64,000 nt of DNA. Source: Casp-actino8 sp964563545. GTDB taxonomy: Bacteria; Actinomycetota; Acidimicrobiia; Acidimicrobiales; Ilumatobacteraceae. This document shows positions 17,052 to 26,218 of this stretch, piece by piece. Made by a program: the position numbers and the translations under genes. Location: contig CAZLXB010000004.1 of assembly GCA_964563545.1 (NCBI GenBank), positions 1 to 64,000 of the forward strand. Reading direction: 5' to 3'. How positions within the stretch are numbered: the first letter of the stretch is position 1; the number at the start of each line of letters is the position of its first letter. Below the pieces are notes generated by a model. The model had not been told where the DNA came from and did not search any database. It saw only the letters and a program-made list of their open reading frames with translations.

Positions 17052-17358
17052 CTCGGCCGGTCGGCGCCACATCCACACCTTCGGCGGCGAGGAGCCGGGC
17101 TTGCTCGGCTTCATGACCCGGAACGAGTCGGCCGGAGGCGTTCACCACTCGCCACCACGGCAGATCGAGTTCGGCGGATCGTTCGGACAGGATCCGACCC
17201 ACGAGACGCGACTGGCGAGAATGTCCAGCAGTGTCGGCAACCTCACCGTAGGAGACGACTTCGCCTTCCTCCAGTGCCATCAGCACCGCGACGATGTCGG
17301 CCTCACGTTGCCGAGATCGCGAAGGCCTCTGGTCGTCCGAACTTCTCACGAATCTCAC
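17011..17358 (-). CDS. Alkyltransferase-like protein (MGMT homologue lacking the acceptor cysteine)
   Basis: About 115 aa, similar to the DNA-binding domain of O6-alkylguanine-DNA methyltransferase: GEVVSYGEVADTAGHSRQSRLVG (helix-turn-helix with arginine finger region) and PWWRVVNASGRLV. The MGMT active site PCHRV is replaced by PWWRV (residues 67-71), so it cannot accept alkyl groups. ATL proteins bind O6-alkylguanine and hand the lesion to nucleotide excision repair. Start is uncertain: GTG 17358 or 17349 overlap the cold-shock-like gene out of frame by over 40 nt; ATG 17278 would lose the first helix. Confidence 0.8.
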   Translation of the reverse strand: MRFVRSSDDQRPSRSRQREADIVAVLMALEEGEVVSYGEVADTAGHSRQSRLVGRILSERSAELDLPWWRVVNASGRLVPGHEAEQARLLAAEGVDVAPTGRVSRPSPSPGRKRS

Positions 17359-17497
17359 ATTCGACCGTGGCCCCGACGGCGATCGAACGCGAACCGTCGG
17401 CGATCTCGGCACAATGGAACATCACTTCGGTGCCGTCGTCGATTCGGATCCGACCGAGCCCCACGTGGGCGTCGAACGCGGACACGACGGCGCGCAT
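17303..17497 (-). CDS. Divergent cold-shock-domain protein
   Basis: 64 aa, the size of CspA proteins. The pattern MRAVVSAFDAHVGLGRI, DDGTEVMFHCAEI, then REKFGRPEAFAI fits the five-strand OB fold, but the classic RNP1 (KGFGFI) and RNP2 (VFVH) motifs are altered to VGLGRI and VMFH, so nucleic-acid binding may be weaker or specialised. It begins one nucleotide after the hisG stop and overlaps the ATL gene, forming a tight three-gene unit. Confidence 0.75.
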   Translation of the reverse strand: MRAVVSAFDAHVGLGRIRIDDGTEVMFHCAEIADGSRSIAVGATVECEIREKFGRPEAFAISAT

Positions 17498-17498
17498 G

Positions 17499-18371
17499 TC
17501 AGGCCACGATCTTGGCGATCGGGATCTCGAGCAGATCCGAGGCGCCCGCATCTTTCAACGCGGGGATCAGCGTGTTGATCGAACGCTTCTCGACCACCGA
17601 TTCCACCGCGAATCCACCGCCGGCCAGTTCGCTGATGGTCGGTGACTTCGCCGACGGGAGAACGGCCAGAACGCGCGCCAGATCATCCGGACCGACGTTG
17701 AGTTTCACGAGCACCTTGCCGCGCGCGTCGAGCGTGCCGAGCAGGAGTGTCATCAGCTGATTCATGGCGTGGCGCTTGGCGGCGTCGGCGTGCGCGACTG
17801 GATTGGCGATCATCTCGGTGTAACTCACGAGCATGGTGTCGATCACGCGGAGTCCAGCTGCCCGCAGGGCACGACCGGTCTCGGTGATGTCCACGATGCA
17901 GTCGGCGATATCGGGAATCTTGGCCTCTGACGCTCCGTAGGAGAGCCGGACATCGGCGCGAATACCTCGACTCGCGAAGAACCGTTCGGTGAGTCCGGGG
18001 TATTCGGTACTCACCCGCACTCCTTGGGGCAGATCCGCCACCGATGTTGCGGGACTGTCTCCGGCCACGGCCACGACGACCTTCACCGGATCACTCGTCG
18101 CCTTCGAATACCGGAGTTCACCGAGACTCTCGACCGAGCTCTGCGTCTCCTCGACCCAATCTCGACCGGTGATACCGATGTCGAAGAGACCCTCGGCCAC
18201 GTATTGCGGAATCTCTTGCGGGCGAAGGATGCGAACATCGGCGATCCGCGGATCGTCGATCGTGGCCTTGTAATCGACACTCGACGAACGCCGAATGGGA
18301 AGATCGGCCGCCTCGAAGAGGTCGAAGGTCGCCTTCTCGAGCGAACCCTTGGGGAGGACGAGCCGTAGCAC
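17499..18371 (-). CDS. hisG: ATP phosphoribosyltransferase, long form
   Basis: First histidine-biosynthesis step (ATP plus PRPP). The 290-aa protein is the long HisG type with a C-terminal ACT-like regulatory domain (about 210-290), so it should be histidine-inhibited and independent of HisZ. Conserved parts include LVLPKGSLE at the start, GITGRDWVEE and DIADCIVDITETGRALRAAGL. Unusually, no other his gene is adjacent, and it is followed by the cold-shock-like and ATL genes. Confidence 0.95.
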   Translation of the reverse strand: MLRLVLPKGSLEKATFDLFEAADLPIRRSSSVDYKATIDDPRIADVRILRPQEIPQYVAEGLFDIGITGRDWVEETQSSVESLGELRYSKATSDPVKVVVAVAGDSPATSVADLPQGVRVSTEYPGLTERFFASRGIRADVRLSYGASEAKIPDIADCIVDITETGRALRAAGLRVIDTMLVSYTEMIANPVAHADAAKRHAMNQLMTLLLGTLDARGKVLVKLNVGPDDLARVLAVLPSAKSPTISELAGGGFAVESVVEKRSINTLIPALKDAGASDLLEIPIAKIVA

Positions 18372-18395
18372 GCCCCGAACGCTATCGCTGCGGGA

Positions 18396-18872
18396 TCAGT
18401 GGTCGGTCGGGGTTTCGGCGAGCAACCTCAGTGCATGCGGGAGCACGTCGATGATCGCGTTGAGTTGTTCGACACAACCCTTGGGTGAACCGGGCGTATT
18501 GCAGATGATCGCCTGCCCGCGAATACCGACGATCCCGCGCGAGAGTCGGCCGAGCGGGCTCACGAGCCGCATGGCCTCGGCCAGACCCGGGGCTTCACGC
18601 TCGATCACCCGACGCGTCCCCTCGGGCGTCTGGTCACGGGGCGCGAAACCGGTTCCACCGGTGCTCACGACGAGTCCGGCGAATCCAGCACAGAGTCGGG
18701 TGAGCGACGCCGCGACCTCGTCGGTGCCGTCGGCGGTGAGCGCCCGCTCCACCACCGTGAAACCGGCGGCCTCCAGAGCCGTCGCCAGCGCGGCACCTGA
18801 TGCATCGACGCGGGTCCCGTGCACGACGCCATCGCTCACGGTGAGCACCTTGGCCGCGAGTTCCGACGTCAT
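18396..18872 (-). CDS. MogA/MoaB family molybdopterin biosynthesis protein
   Basis: 158-aa protein that probably adenylylates molybdopterin before metal insertion. The MoCF signature is clear: VVSTGGTGFAPRDQTPEGT near residue 68-86, plus a C-terminal NTPGSPKGCVEQL. It starts at ATG 18872, overlapping the rsmB stop as ATGA. No other molybdenum cofactor gene is nearby. Confidence 0.9.
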   Translation of the reverse strand: MTSELAAKVLTVSDGVVHGTRVDASGAALATALEAAGFTVVERALTADGTDEVAASLTRLCAGFAGLVVSTGGTGFAPRDQTPEGTRRVIEREAPGLAEAMRLVSPLGRLSRGIVGIRGQAIICNTPGSPKGCVEQLNAIIDVLPHALRLLAETPTDH

Positions 18873-19999
18873 GTTTGGCGACGGTATCTGATCATGACCA
18901 TGCCATCGGTGTCGTGTTGGTGAGGGAGAACGCAAAAACCATGACCGAACTCCCGCCAGCGGTCGTCGAGCGTCGGAAGCCCTTCAGCAGAGCGTCCCAC
19001 CACATCGAACCCGGACGGGACGCGGTGGTCGATCGATTCGGCGGCCAGAACGGTGCACACGCTGTAGACGAGAAAACCCCCGGGTCGAACGAGTGGCGCG
19101 CAACCGTCGACGATCGCCGTCTGGAGTCGGACGAGATCGTCGACATCGGATTCGCGAATACGCCAGCGCGCGTCGGCTCGCCGTCTCAATGCGCCGAGGC
19201 CGGAGCAGGGAGCGTCGATCAGAACCCGATCGAATGTCTGCGGAGCGAAACACGGTCGCGCTCCATCGGCCACCACCACCGGAACGGACGCGCCGAGTGA
19301 TGACGCATTGGCCCGCACGAGACCGGCTCGAGCGAGGTTTCGATCGGCGCCGAAGACCCGGGCGCCCGTCCCGGCGAGACCCGTACTCTTGCCGCCCGGC
19401 CCCGCGCACGCGTCGAGAACCATCTCGCCGACTCGAGCTCCGACCGCTTCGACCACCCATTGGCTCGCCGCGTCCTGGACGTAGCCATCGGCGCGCTTGG
19501 TCACCGGGGGCGGCGTGTTCATGCACTCGAGCATGGGGTCGGCGTCAGGTCCGAGTTCGCGACGAAGTCGATCGACGATCCACGGCGGATAGCTCAGCCG
19601 CGTCGCGTCGTCGGGCCAGATCATCGGCGTGGTCGACACCCGTCGGAGGACGGCGTTCACGAATCCTCGCTTGCTGCGCGGTGCGAGATCGACGGTCGCC
19701 GAGACGGCCGCGTGTGCCGCGACTCCCCCGAAAGCGAGTTGGTAGGCGCCCAGGCGCAGGATCCGTCGGATCGCGTCGTCGGGTTCGGTCGTCACGAAGC
19801 GATCGACGAGGGCGTCGCACGCGCGCCTCATGCGGGTCGTGCCGTACACGAGATCGGTCGCGAAGCGTCGATCCTCGATCGAGAGCGACGAGGCCGTGAG
19901 CATCTTGCCGAGCAGCAGATTCGCGTACGCACCCTCGTCGTCGATGCGACGCAATGCTTCGAGCGCCAACTGCCGCGCGGTCGTCGTCGATCCGGACAT
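18869..19999 (-). CDS. rsmB: 16S rRNA (cytosine-967-C5)-methyltransferase
   Basis: 376-aa protein with an N-terminal NusB-like RNA-binding domain (about 1-130; ALEALRRIDDEGAYANLLLG) and a C-terminal SAM methyltransferase. The SAM loop is LDACAGPGGKSTGLA; catalytic cysteines lie in IDAPCSGLGALRRRADARWR and YSVCTV. ATG 19999 overlaps the fmt stop as TGATG. The def-fmt-rsmB order is conserved in many bacteria. Confidence 0.94.
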   Translation of the reverse strand: MSGSTTTARQLALEALRRIDDEGAYANLLLGKMLTASSLSIEDRRFATDLVYGTTRMRRACDALVDRFVTTEPDDAIRRILRLGAYQLAFGGVAAHAAVSATVDLAPRSKRGFVNAVLRRVSTTPMIWPDDATRLSYPPWIVDRLRRELGPDADPMLECMNTPPPVTKRADGYVQDAASQWVVEAVGARVGEMVLDACAGPGGKSTGLAGTGARVFGADRNLARAGLVRANASSLGASVPVVVADGARPCFAPQTFDRVLIDAPCSGLGALRRRADARWRIRESDVDDLVRLQTAIVDGCAPLVRPGGFLVYSVCTVLAAESIDHRVPSGFDVVGRSAEGLPTLDDRWREFGHGFCVLPHQHDTDGMVMIRYRRQT

Positions 20000-20901
20000 C
20001 AGCCGAACGCGCGCCCGTGCGGCCGACTGCCGTTCGCCCAGTCGCGCCCGTTCATCGGCGCCTTGCCTTCGGGCTGGACCGAGACGAGTTCGAGTGCACG
20101 GTCGGCGCATCCGACCAGAACGCGTCCACCCTCGACCACGCAATCTCCCGGGGGGAGGGTCTCATCGGTCATGGTCACCCGATGCACCTTCAAGCGACGA
20201 CCGTCGAACGTGCACCACGCGCCACCGACTCGCACCTGAGCCGCCACCCGACGCGCTTGGCTCCGCCAGTCGATGCGGAGATCATCGGTCGAGATCTTGG
20301 CCGCGTACGTGACCTCACCCACTTGTGGCGCGACCGTCGGCAACCCCCGACGCAATGCGTCGACGAGGAGTCCGATCCCATCGCGCACGAGGTCGTGACG
20401 AAGGTCGTCGAGCGTTGCGTCCTCGCGGATGGGGCGAGTCGCCACGGCCATCACGCCGCCGGTGTCGAGCCCTTCCTCGATCTGCATGAGGCACACGCCG
20501 GTTTCGGAATCGCCCGCCAACAACGCGCGTTCCACCGGTGCTGCGCCACGCCATCGCGGGAGCAGAGAAAAGTGGAGGTTCACCATGGGAACCTTCTCCA
20601 GAACATGGGGCTTGATGAGAGCGCCGAAGGCCACGACGACGCCGAGTTCAACCGGTGGGTCGAGGGCGAGGACATCGTCCACCGAATGGGACACGGCGAG
20701 GCCGAGGTCGCCGGCCGTGCGCTTGACCGGACTGGGCGATGTTTCACCACCTCGTCCGCGCCGCTTGTCGGGCCGGGTGACGACGAGGGCGATGTCGTGT
20801 CCGGCGGCGTGCACCGCACGCAGGACCTCGGACGCGAGTTCTGGAGTGCCGAGAAATGCGATCCGACGAACCGGGCCCGAGGGAAGGGGCGCCAGCGTCA
20901 C
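19999..20901 (-). CDS. fmt: Methionyl-tRNA formyltransferase
   Basis: Formylates initiator Met-tRNA using 10-formyl-THF. The 300-aa protein has the catalytic region NLHFSLLPRWRGAAPVERALL (with the N-x-H...S-L-L-P signature) and MQIEEGLDTG. The N-terminal Rossmann part is RIAFLGTPELASEVL. Start is GTG 20901, one nucleotide after the def stop. Confidence 0.96.
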   Translation of the reverse strand: MTLAPLPSGPVRRIAFLGTPELASEVLRAVHAAGHDIALVVTRPDKRRGRGGETSPSPVKRTAGDLGLAVSHSVDDVLALDPPVELGVVVAFGALIKPHVLEKVPMVNLHFSLLPRWRGAAPVERALLAGDSETGVCLMQIEEGLDTGGVMAVATRPIREDATLDDLRHDLVRDGIGLLVDALRRGLPTVAPQVGEVTYAAKISTDDLRIDWRSQARRVAAQVRVGGAWCTFDGRRLKVHRVTMTDETLPPGDCVVEGGRVLVGCADRALELVSVQPEGKAPMNGRDWANGSRPHGRAFG

Positions 20902-20902
20902 G

Positions 20903-21430
20903 TCACTCGGCTCGCAGACGACGTGGTGCGGCGACTCCCGAGGCCTGCTCGACGAGTCGCTTGTACTCGGCGAGAGCCTCTTTGCGCTGTTCGGGCTGCA
21001 TCCGATCGAACATCAAGACACCGTTCAGGTGATCGAGTTCGTGTTGGAAGAGACGGGCCTCGAGTTCGTCGGCCTCGATCTCGATCTCGTTGCCATCCAT
21101 GTCGAGACCGCGCATCAACACCGTCTTGGGGCGAGTCATCTCGACGAACAAGCCGGGAATCGACAGGCAGCCCTCGTCGTACACCCACTCGCCGTCGGAC
21201 TCGACGATCACCGGGTTGATCACGACCATCGGCTCATCGTCCATGTCCCAGACGAAGATCTGCCGTTGGATTCCGACCTGAGGCGCCGCCAGCCCGATGC
21301 CGGAATCGCTCCCGTACAACGTGTCGAACATCTCGTCGACGATCCGGGCCACCTTGCCATCGATGTCGGTCACCATTGCCGCCTTGGACGCGAGCACCGG
21401 GTCACCGAAGGTCCGGATCTGATAAGCCAT
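20903..21430 (-). CDS. def: Peptide deformylase
   Basis: Iron-dependent removal of the N-terminal formyl group. The 175-aa protein has motif 1 GIGLAAPQVGI, motif 2 EGCLSIPG (metal Cys) and motif 3 QHELDHLNG (metal histidines). It begins at ATG 21430 and heads the def-fmt-rsmB-mog unit, divergent from the methyltransferase gene at 21451 with 20 bp between starts. Confidence 0.97.
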   Translation of the reverse strand: MAYQIRTFGDPVLASKAAMVTDIDGKVARIVDEMFDTLYGSDSGIGLAAPQVGIQRQIFVWDMDDEPMVVINPVIVESDGEWVYDEGCLSIPGLFVEMTRPKTVLMRGLDMDGNEIEIEADELEARLFQHELDHLNGVLMFDRMQPEQRKEALAEYKRLVEQASGVAAPRRLRAE

Positions 21431-21450
21431 GAGATGAGGCTACTTGCACG

Positions 21451-22047
21451 ATGTCGCACTACTTCGACAACGACCCGACGGTCGACTCCGATCGCAAGAC
21501 GGTGAGCGTGACCATCGCCGGAGACGCCTTCGAGTTCGACACCGACACCGGGGTCTTCTCGCACGGCCGCCTCGATGCCGGTACCAAGATCCTCCTGAAC
21601 GACGCGCCGCCACCGGCGACCGAGGGCCATCTCCTCGACATAGGTTGCGGAGCCGGACCCATTGCGTTGTCACTCGCCCGGCGTTCACCGCGGGCTCGGA
21701 TCTGGGCCGTCGACGTCAACGAGCGGGCACTGAGTCTCGTTCGCGACAACGCAAAACGGCTCGACCTCACCAACCTCACCGCCGCTCGACCACAAGACGT
21801 TCCGGACGACATCGCATTCGACACCATCTGGAGCAATCCCCCGATCAAGGTCGGCAAGGACGAGCTGCATTCGATTCTCGATCTCTGGCTCCCGCGGCTG
21901 AGCGCCCATGGCACCGCCGTTCTCGTGGTCAACAAGCACCTCGGTAGCGATTCACTCGCCGCCTGGCTCGAGCGCAAGGGGTGGACGGTTCGTCGTCTCG
22001 GCTCGCGACGCGGCTACCGCCTCCTTCAGGTCGAGACGAATCGCTGA
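21451..22047 (+). CDS. Class I SAM methyltransferase, RsmC/MTS-like
   Basis: 198-aa methyltransferase with the SAM-binding loop LLDIGCGAGPIALSLAR (about residue 62) and the N-P-P-[IF] motif SNPPIKVGK typical of base N-methylases of the RsmC (16S rRNA m2G1207) group. It corresponds to the C-terminal half of E. coli RsmC only, a common architecture in actinobacteria. The stop codon directly abuts the convergent priA gene. Confidence 0.85.
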   Translation: MSHYFDNDPTVDSDRKTVSVTIAGDAFEFDTDTGVFSHGRLDAGTKILLNDAPPPATEGHLLDIGCGAGPIALSLARRSPRARIWAVDVNERALSLVRDNAKRLDLTNLTAARPQDVPDDIAFDTIWSNPPIKVGKDELHSILDLWLPRLSAHGTAVLVVNKHLGSDSLAAWLERKGWTVRRLGSRRGYRLLQVETNR

Positions 22048-23838
22048 TCAGAGGCGCGGCGGATCGACGACGAGTCGAATCTTGGCTTGCGGGGGCCAAG
22101 GTGTCGCTGCACACGCGTCCGCCAACGTTTCGACGTCGGCCGCCCGCAAGAGATGGACGTCGCCTGACCGAGACGTCCGCACTCCGTCATTGAGGCCGAC
22201 GAGCCGCGCGAACTCGTCAGAACCCGGCCCCTCGGCCACCGCCAACGCGCCAAAGGGTGGAAGCGACATGTCGAGTCGACGCTGGCGTTCGCTCGTCGCG
22301 AACGCCGTCAAGTCCACGTCAGCCACCGCCCGCACCACAGGATGATCGGGAAGGGCCGTCTGTACGACGATCTTGCCGCCACCACTGCGCGGCCCCACGA
22401 GGCGTGCGGCACGCACCACGAGCGCGAGGGCTTGCTCGTTGGCCCGATATCGGGGCGCGAGTAACTCCGAATCGAAATCGAGGAAGACGACGGTGTCGAC
22501 GCGGCGAACCCGGTGGAGGACGGCCTCGGTTCCCACGAAGACATCGGCGGCGCGATCGTCGAAACCCTCGGGAGTCGCTCCGGTCACCTCCATCACCGGT
22601 CGGTGCGCGGCTTCCTCGAGCTCGAAACGGAGTCGACCCGTTCCCGGTCGCACCCGGGCGAGGGCCGACGACGAACATTCGGCGCACACCCGGGGCCGAG
22701 TTCGCCCACAGGAACGACAGTCGAGTCGTCCTTCTTCCTCTTCGGCCATCGGGCCGCCGCACTCTTCGCAACGAACGAGCGCTCGACAACTCCGACATGC
22801 GAGCAGACGAGCCTGACCCTTGGAGTTCACGACGCACACGACACGACGCGAGTGTTCGTGCAGTTCGGCGATGAGCTCCGACGAGACGAGACTGCGTTTC
22901 CACGGTTCGACCTCGTGTCGGTCGACCACCTCGATGGCGGGCCAGGCCGCGCGCTCACGTTCGCGTTCGGGAGCGATGACGCGATGCCCTTCGCTCACCA
23001 CCACGGTCGGGGCCGGCGAGACGGCCACGAATACCGCCCCCCGTCGGTGGGCGCGTTCGATGAGAACGTCACGTGCGTGCCAACTGGGCGACCGCTCTTC
23101 CTGCAGAGCTTCGTCGTGCTCGTCGAGAACCATGGCCACCGACAGATCGGGACACGGTGCGAAAGCCGCCGCCCGACCACCGATCACGACATCGACCCCA
23201 CCGCGCGCTTTGGCCCAGTCGTCGGGCATGAGGGCCACGCTGACGCCGGCCCGATCGAGACGGTGCGCGATGACCCGAGCCCCCTCGACTGATGGACACA
23301 CGACGAGCGTCGGACCGTGCTTGGCTGCCGAAAGAACGGCCGGAAGCTGATCGACGGTCGGCGGTAGCCGCAACACTCCCCCGCCGTCGGCGATGATCGA
23401 CGTCGTCGCCGGCGACGACGGTTCGGCGAGAACTTTCGTGCGCCGGGGTGTGGCCGGACGATTGACGACCACTTGGGGCGATGCGGTGACGAGGAAGGGC
23501 CGAAGACGTTTGGCCCCCCAACGCCACGCCGCCCACTCGCACAAGCCCAGCACTTCCTCATCGGGCCCGAGACCACTCGACTTCACGATGCTCTTCAAAC
23601 CGGCCACTGCCGGCGCGTCCGAGACGTCGGCGACGACCCATGCACCGACCCGGCGACCGTGAAGAGGGACCCGGACGCGCGATCCGACGACGACGTCGGC
23701 GAACTCGTCGGGAACGATGTAATCGAAGGTCTTGTCGAGTCCCGTCACATCGGGAACGACTCGGACGACTCGGTTCAGAGGACCTCTCAGAGGCCGAGAG
23801 CCGAGGAGAAGTCGGCCAACCGCGACAAGGACTCCCAT
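22048..23838 (-). CDS. priA: PriA-type primosomal protein N', helicase-degenerate
   Basis: 596-aa PriA homologue. The 3'-DNA-binding domain (FDYIVPDEFADVVVGSRVRVPLHGRR) and the zinc-binding block with paired cysteines (CRSC, CEEC, CRSCG, CAEC around residues 363-410) are present. The Walker A GxTGSGKT motif expected before LPAVLSAAKHGP is missing and the DEEH box reads DEHD, so ATP-driven unwinding is unlikely. Actinobacterial PriA proteins commonly show this loss. The N-terminal homology reaches back to about 23769 and no GTG/ATG occurs between there and the metK stop, so ATG 23838, overlapping metK by 52 nt, is the likely start. Confidence 0.85.
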   Translation of the reverse strand: MGVLVAVGRLLLGSRPLRGPLNRVVRVVPDVTGLDKTFDYIVPDEFADVVVGSRVRVPLHGRRVGAWVVADVSDAPAVAGLKSIVKSSGLGPDEEVLGLCEWAAWRWGAKRLRPFLVTASPQVVVNRPATPRRTKVLAEPSSPATTSIIADGGGVLRLPPTVDQLPAVLSAAKHGPTLVVCPSVEGARVIAHRLDRAGVSVALMPDDWAKARGGVDVVIGGRAAAFAPCPDLSVAMVLDEHDEALQEERSPSWHARDVLIERAHRRGAVFVAVSPAPTVVVSEGHRVIAPERERERAAWPAIEVVDRHEVEPWKRSLVSSELIAELHEHSRRVVCVVNSKGQARLLACRSCRALVRCEECGGPMAEEEEGRLDCRSCGRTRPRVCAECSSSALARVRPGTGRLRFELEEAAHRPVMEVTGATPEGFDDRAADVFVGTEAVLHRVRRVDTVVFLDFDSELLAPRYRANEQALALVVRAARLVGPRSGGGKIVVQTALPDHPVVRAVADVDLTAFATSERQRRLDMSLPPFGALAVAEGPGSDEFARLVGLNDGVRTSRSGDVHLLRAADVETLADACAATPWPPQAKIRLVVDPPRL

Positions 23839-24980
23839 TCGAACTCGGGAAGTTCGCGTCCGAAGTGCCCGTAGGCGGCGGTCTTCTGGTAGATCGGCCG
23901 CTTCAACTTCAGATCACGCACGATGGCCGCCGGGCGAAGATCGAACACTTTGCGCACGGCAGCTTCGATCTTCTCCGTGGCGACCTTCTCGGTTCCGAAG
24001 GTCTCGACGAGGATGCTGACCGGGTGAGCCATACCGATCGCGTAGGCCACCTGGACCTCACAGCGATCGGCCGCGCCCGACGCGACGACGTGCTTGGCCA
24101 CCCAGCGCGCGGCATACGCGGCCGAACGATCGACCTTGCTCGGGTCCTTACCGCTGAACGCGCCACCTCCGTGCCGACCCATACCACCGTAGGTGTCCAC
24201 GATGATCTTGCGACCGGTGAGTCCGGTGTCGGCATGCGGACCACCGAGCACGAACTTGCCGGTCGGGTTCACGAAGACCGAGTAGTCGTCATTGGCGAAC
24301 TGCGCCGGAATGACCGGACGAATCACCTGCTCGATCAGGTCGGGCCGGATCACGGTGTCGCGATCGACTCCGTCGTGATGCTGAGTCGATACCAAGACCG
24401 TACGCAGACGCACCGGACGACCGTCCTCGTAGTCGAAGGTCACCTGAGTCTTGCCGTCGGGGCGGAGATAAGGAATCTGTCCGGATTTACGCGCGTCGGT
24501 GAGACGTTCGGCGAGTCGGTGCGCGAGATGGATCGGCAACGGCATGAGAGACGGCGTTTCGTTGCACGCGTAGCCGAACATCATCCCCTGGTCTCCCGCG
24601 CCTTGGAGATCAAGATCGTCGCTGCCCGAACGCGAGCGAACTTCTTCGGATCGATCGACGCCTTGCGCGATGTCGGGGCTCTGCGCGTCGAGGGCCACGA
24701 GGACTCCACATGTCTTGGCGTCGAAACCGAAATCGGCGTTGTCGTAACCGATGCCCTTGATCACCTTGCGGGCGATCTCGGGAATCTCGACGTACTCGTC
24801 GGTCGAGATCTCACCCGACACCAGACATAGTCCGGTCGTGACGAGCGTTTCGCAGGCCACGCGAGCGTGCGGATCCTTGGCGAGGATCGCGTCCAGAACC
24901 GCGTCCGAGATCTGGTCGGCCATCTTGTCGGGGTGACCTTCGGTCACACTCTCGGAAGTGAATGTCCAGTGTCGGCTCAT
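23787..24980 (-). CDS. metK: S-adenosylmethionine synthetase
   Basis: Makes SAM from methionine and ATP. The 397-aa protein has GHPDKMADQISDAVLDA near the N-terminus, GDQGMMFGYA and GGHPDT-equivalent GGGAFSGKDPSKVDRSAAY. It follows coaBC by 26 nt; the gap is too short for a SAM riboswitch. Confidence 0.97.
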   Translation of the reverse strand: MSRHWTFTSESVTEGHPDKMADQISDAVLDAILAKDPHARVACETLVTTGLCLVSGEISTDEYVEIPEIARKVIKGIGYDNADFGFDAKTCGVLVALDAQSPDIAQGVDRSEEVRSRSGSDDLDLQGAGDQGMMFGYACNETPSLMPLPIHLAHRLAERLTDARKSGQIPYLRPDGKTQVTFDYEDGRPVRLRTVLVSTQHHDGVDRDTVIRPDLIEQVIRPVIPAQFANDDYSVFVNPTGKFVLGGPHADTGLTGRKIIVDTYGGMGRHGGGAFSGKDPSKVDRSAAYAARWVAKHVVASGAADRCEVQVAYAIGMAHPVSILVETFGTEKVATEKIEAAVRKVFDLRPAAIVRDLKLKRPIYQKTAAYGHFGRELPEFEWESLSRLADFSSALGL

Positions 24981-25006
24981 GAGGGCTCCGTGTCGCGATG
25001 ATTCGG

Positions 25007-26218
25007 TCAGCCGAGAAGGCCGACCACGATGTCGAGCAACGCCCGGGCGACATCCCGCTTGTCACTCAACGGATGCGACTCTAGAGCCTCACCAGGTCGC
25101 AGAAAGGTAACCGCGTTGGTGTCGTGCTGGAAGCCCACACCCGGTTGGCTCACATCGTTGGCCACGATCAGATCGAGGTTCTTGCGCTCCAATTTCGACT
25201 GCGCATTGGCGACCAGATCGCTCGTTTCGGCGGCGAAGCCCACCAGGATCTGGCCCGGGCGCTTGCTTGCCCCCAGTCCGGCGAGGATGTCGGGTGTCGG
25301 CTCGAGACGAACCTCGGGCACACCATCGTTCTTCTTGATCTTGCCCGGCGCACATGCGACCGGTCGGAAGTCGGCCACGGCCGCAGCCATGACGATGACA
25401 TCGGCCGAACCCTTCACTCCATCGAGGGCTCGCTGCATCTGAGCCGCAGTCTCGACGCACACCGGCTCGACACCGGGAGGCAGCGGAAGTTCGACGGTGG
25501 TCACGAGGGTGACCCGCGCCCCGCGTCGAACTGCTTCGGCGGCGACTGCGTAACCCTGCTTCCCGCTCGACCGGTTGGCGATCACACGAACGGCGTCGAT
25601 GGGCTCACGGGTGCCCCCGGCGGTCACGACGACGTGACGACCTTCGAGATCGCGCGGTCCGAGAACCGACTCCACCGCAGCGACGATCGATTCCGGACCC
25701 GCGAGGCGACCCTTGCCCGAGTCGCCTCCGGCGAGACGTCCCGATTCGGGTTCGACGACGTGCACACCGCGGTGACGAAGCAGCGCGATGTTGTCCTGAA
25801 CGGACGGGTGTTCCCACATCTCGGTATGCATGGCCGGACACACCACCACCGGCGCCCGGGTCGCGATCAACACATTCGTGAGGAGATCGGTGGAGAGGCC
25901 GTGAGCGTAGGCACCGAGCAGTCGCGCGGTGGCCGGCGCCACCAACACGAGATCGGCCGACTGGCCGAGGCGAGTGTGCGGGATCGGAGATTCCTCGTCC
26001 CACAACGACGACTGGACAGGCTCACTCGCCAGCGCGGACAAGGTGGTGCGGCCGATGAAATGCTCGGCCCCTTTGGTCATCACCGGGACGACGTGCGCCC
26101 CCGCATCGACGAGTCGGCGGCAGACCTCCACGACCTTGTACGCGGCGATACCGCCGCACACCCCGAGAACGATCGTCTTCCCTGCAACGGGAGACACGGT
26201 GTCAGGCGTCGCTGTCAT
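25007..26218 (-). CDS. coaBC: Bifunctional phosphopantothenoylcysteine decarboxylase/ligase
   Basis: Two consecutive coenzyme A steps. The 403-aa fusion has the FMN-binding CoaC half (VLGVCGGIAAYKVVEVCRRL; active-site region CPAMHTEMWEHPS) and the CoaB half (VVVTAGGTREPIDAVRVIANRSSG, then MAAAVADFRP). ATG 26218 lies inside the end of rpoZ (17-nt overlap). The order gmk-rpoZ-coaBC-metK is conserved in actinobacteria. Confidence 0.95.
   Translation of the reverse strand: MTATPDTVSPVAGKTIVLGVCGGIAAYKVVEVCRRLVDAGAHVVPVMTKGAEHFIGRTTLSALASEPVQSSLWDEESPIPHTRLGQSADLVLVAPATARLLGAYAHGLSTDLLTNVLIATRAPVVVCPAMHTEMWEHPSVQDNIALLRHRGVHVVEPESGRLAGGDSGKGRLAGPESIVAAVESVLGPRDLEGRHVVVTAGGTREPIDAVRVIANRSSGKQGYAVAAEAVRRGARVTLVTTVELPLPPGVEPVCVETAAQMQRALDGVKGSADVIVMAAAVADFRPVACAPGKIKKNDGVPEVRLEPTPDILAGLGASKRPGQILVGFAAETSDLVANAQSKLERKNLDLIVANDVSQPGVGFQHDTNAVTFLRPGEALESHPLSDKRDVARALLDIVVGLLG

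Noticed and set aside
24981..25006. SAM riboswitch upstream of metK
   Set aside because: Only 26 nt separate coaBC and metK.
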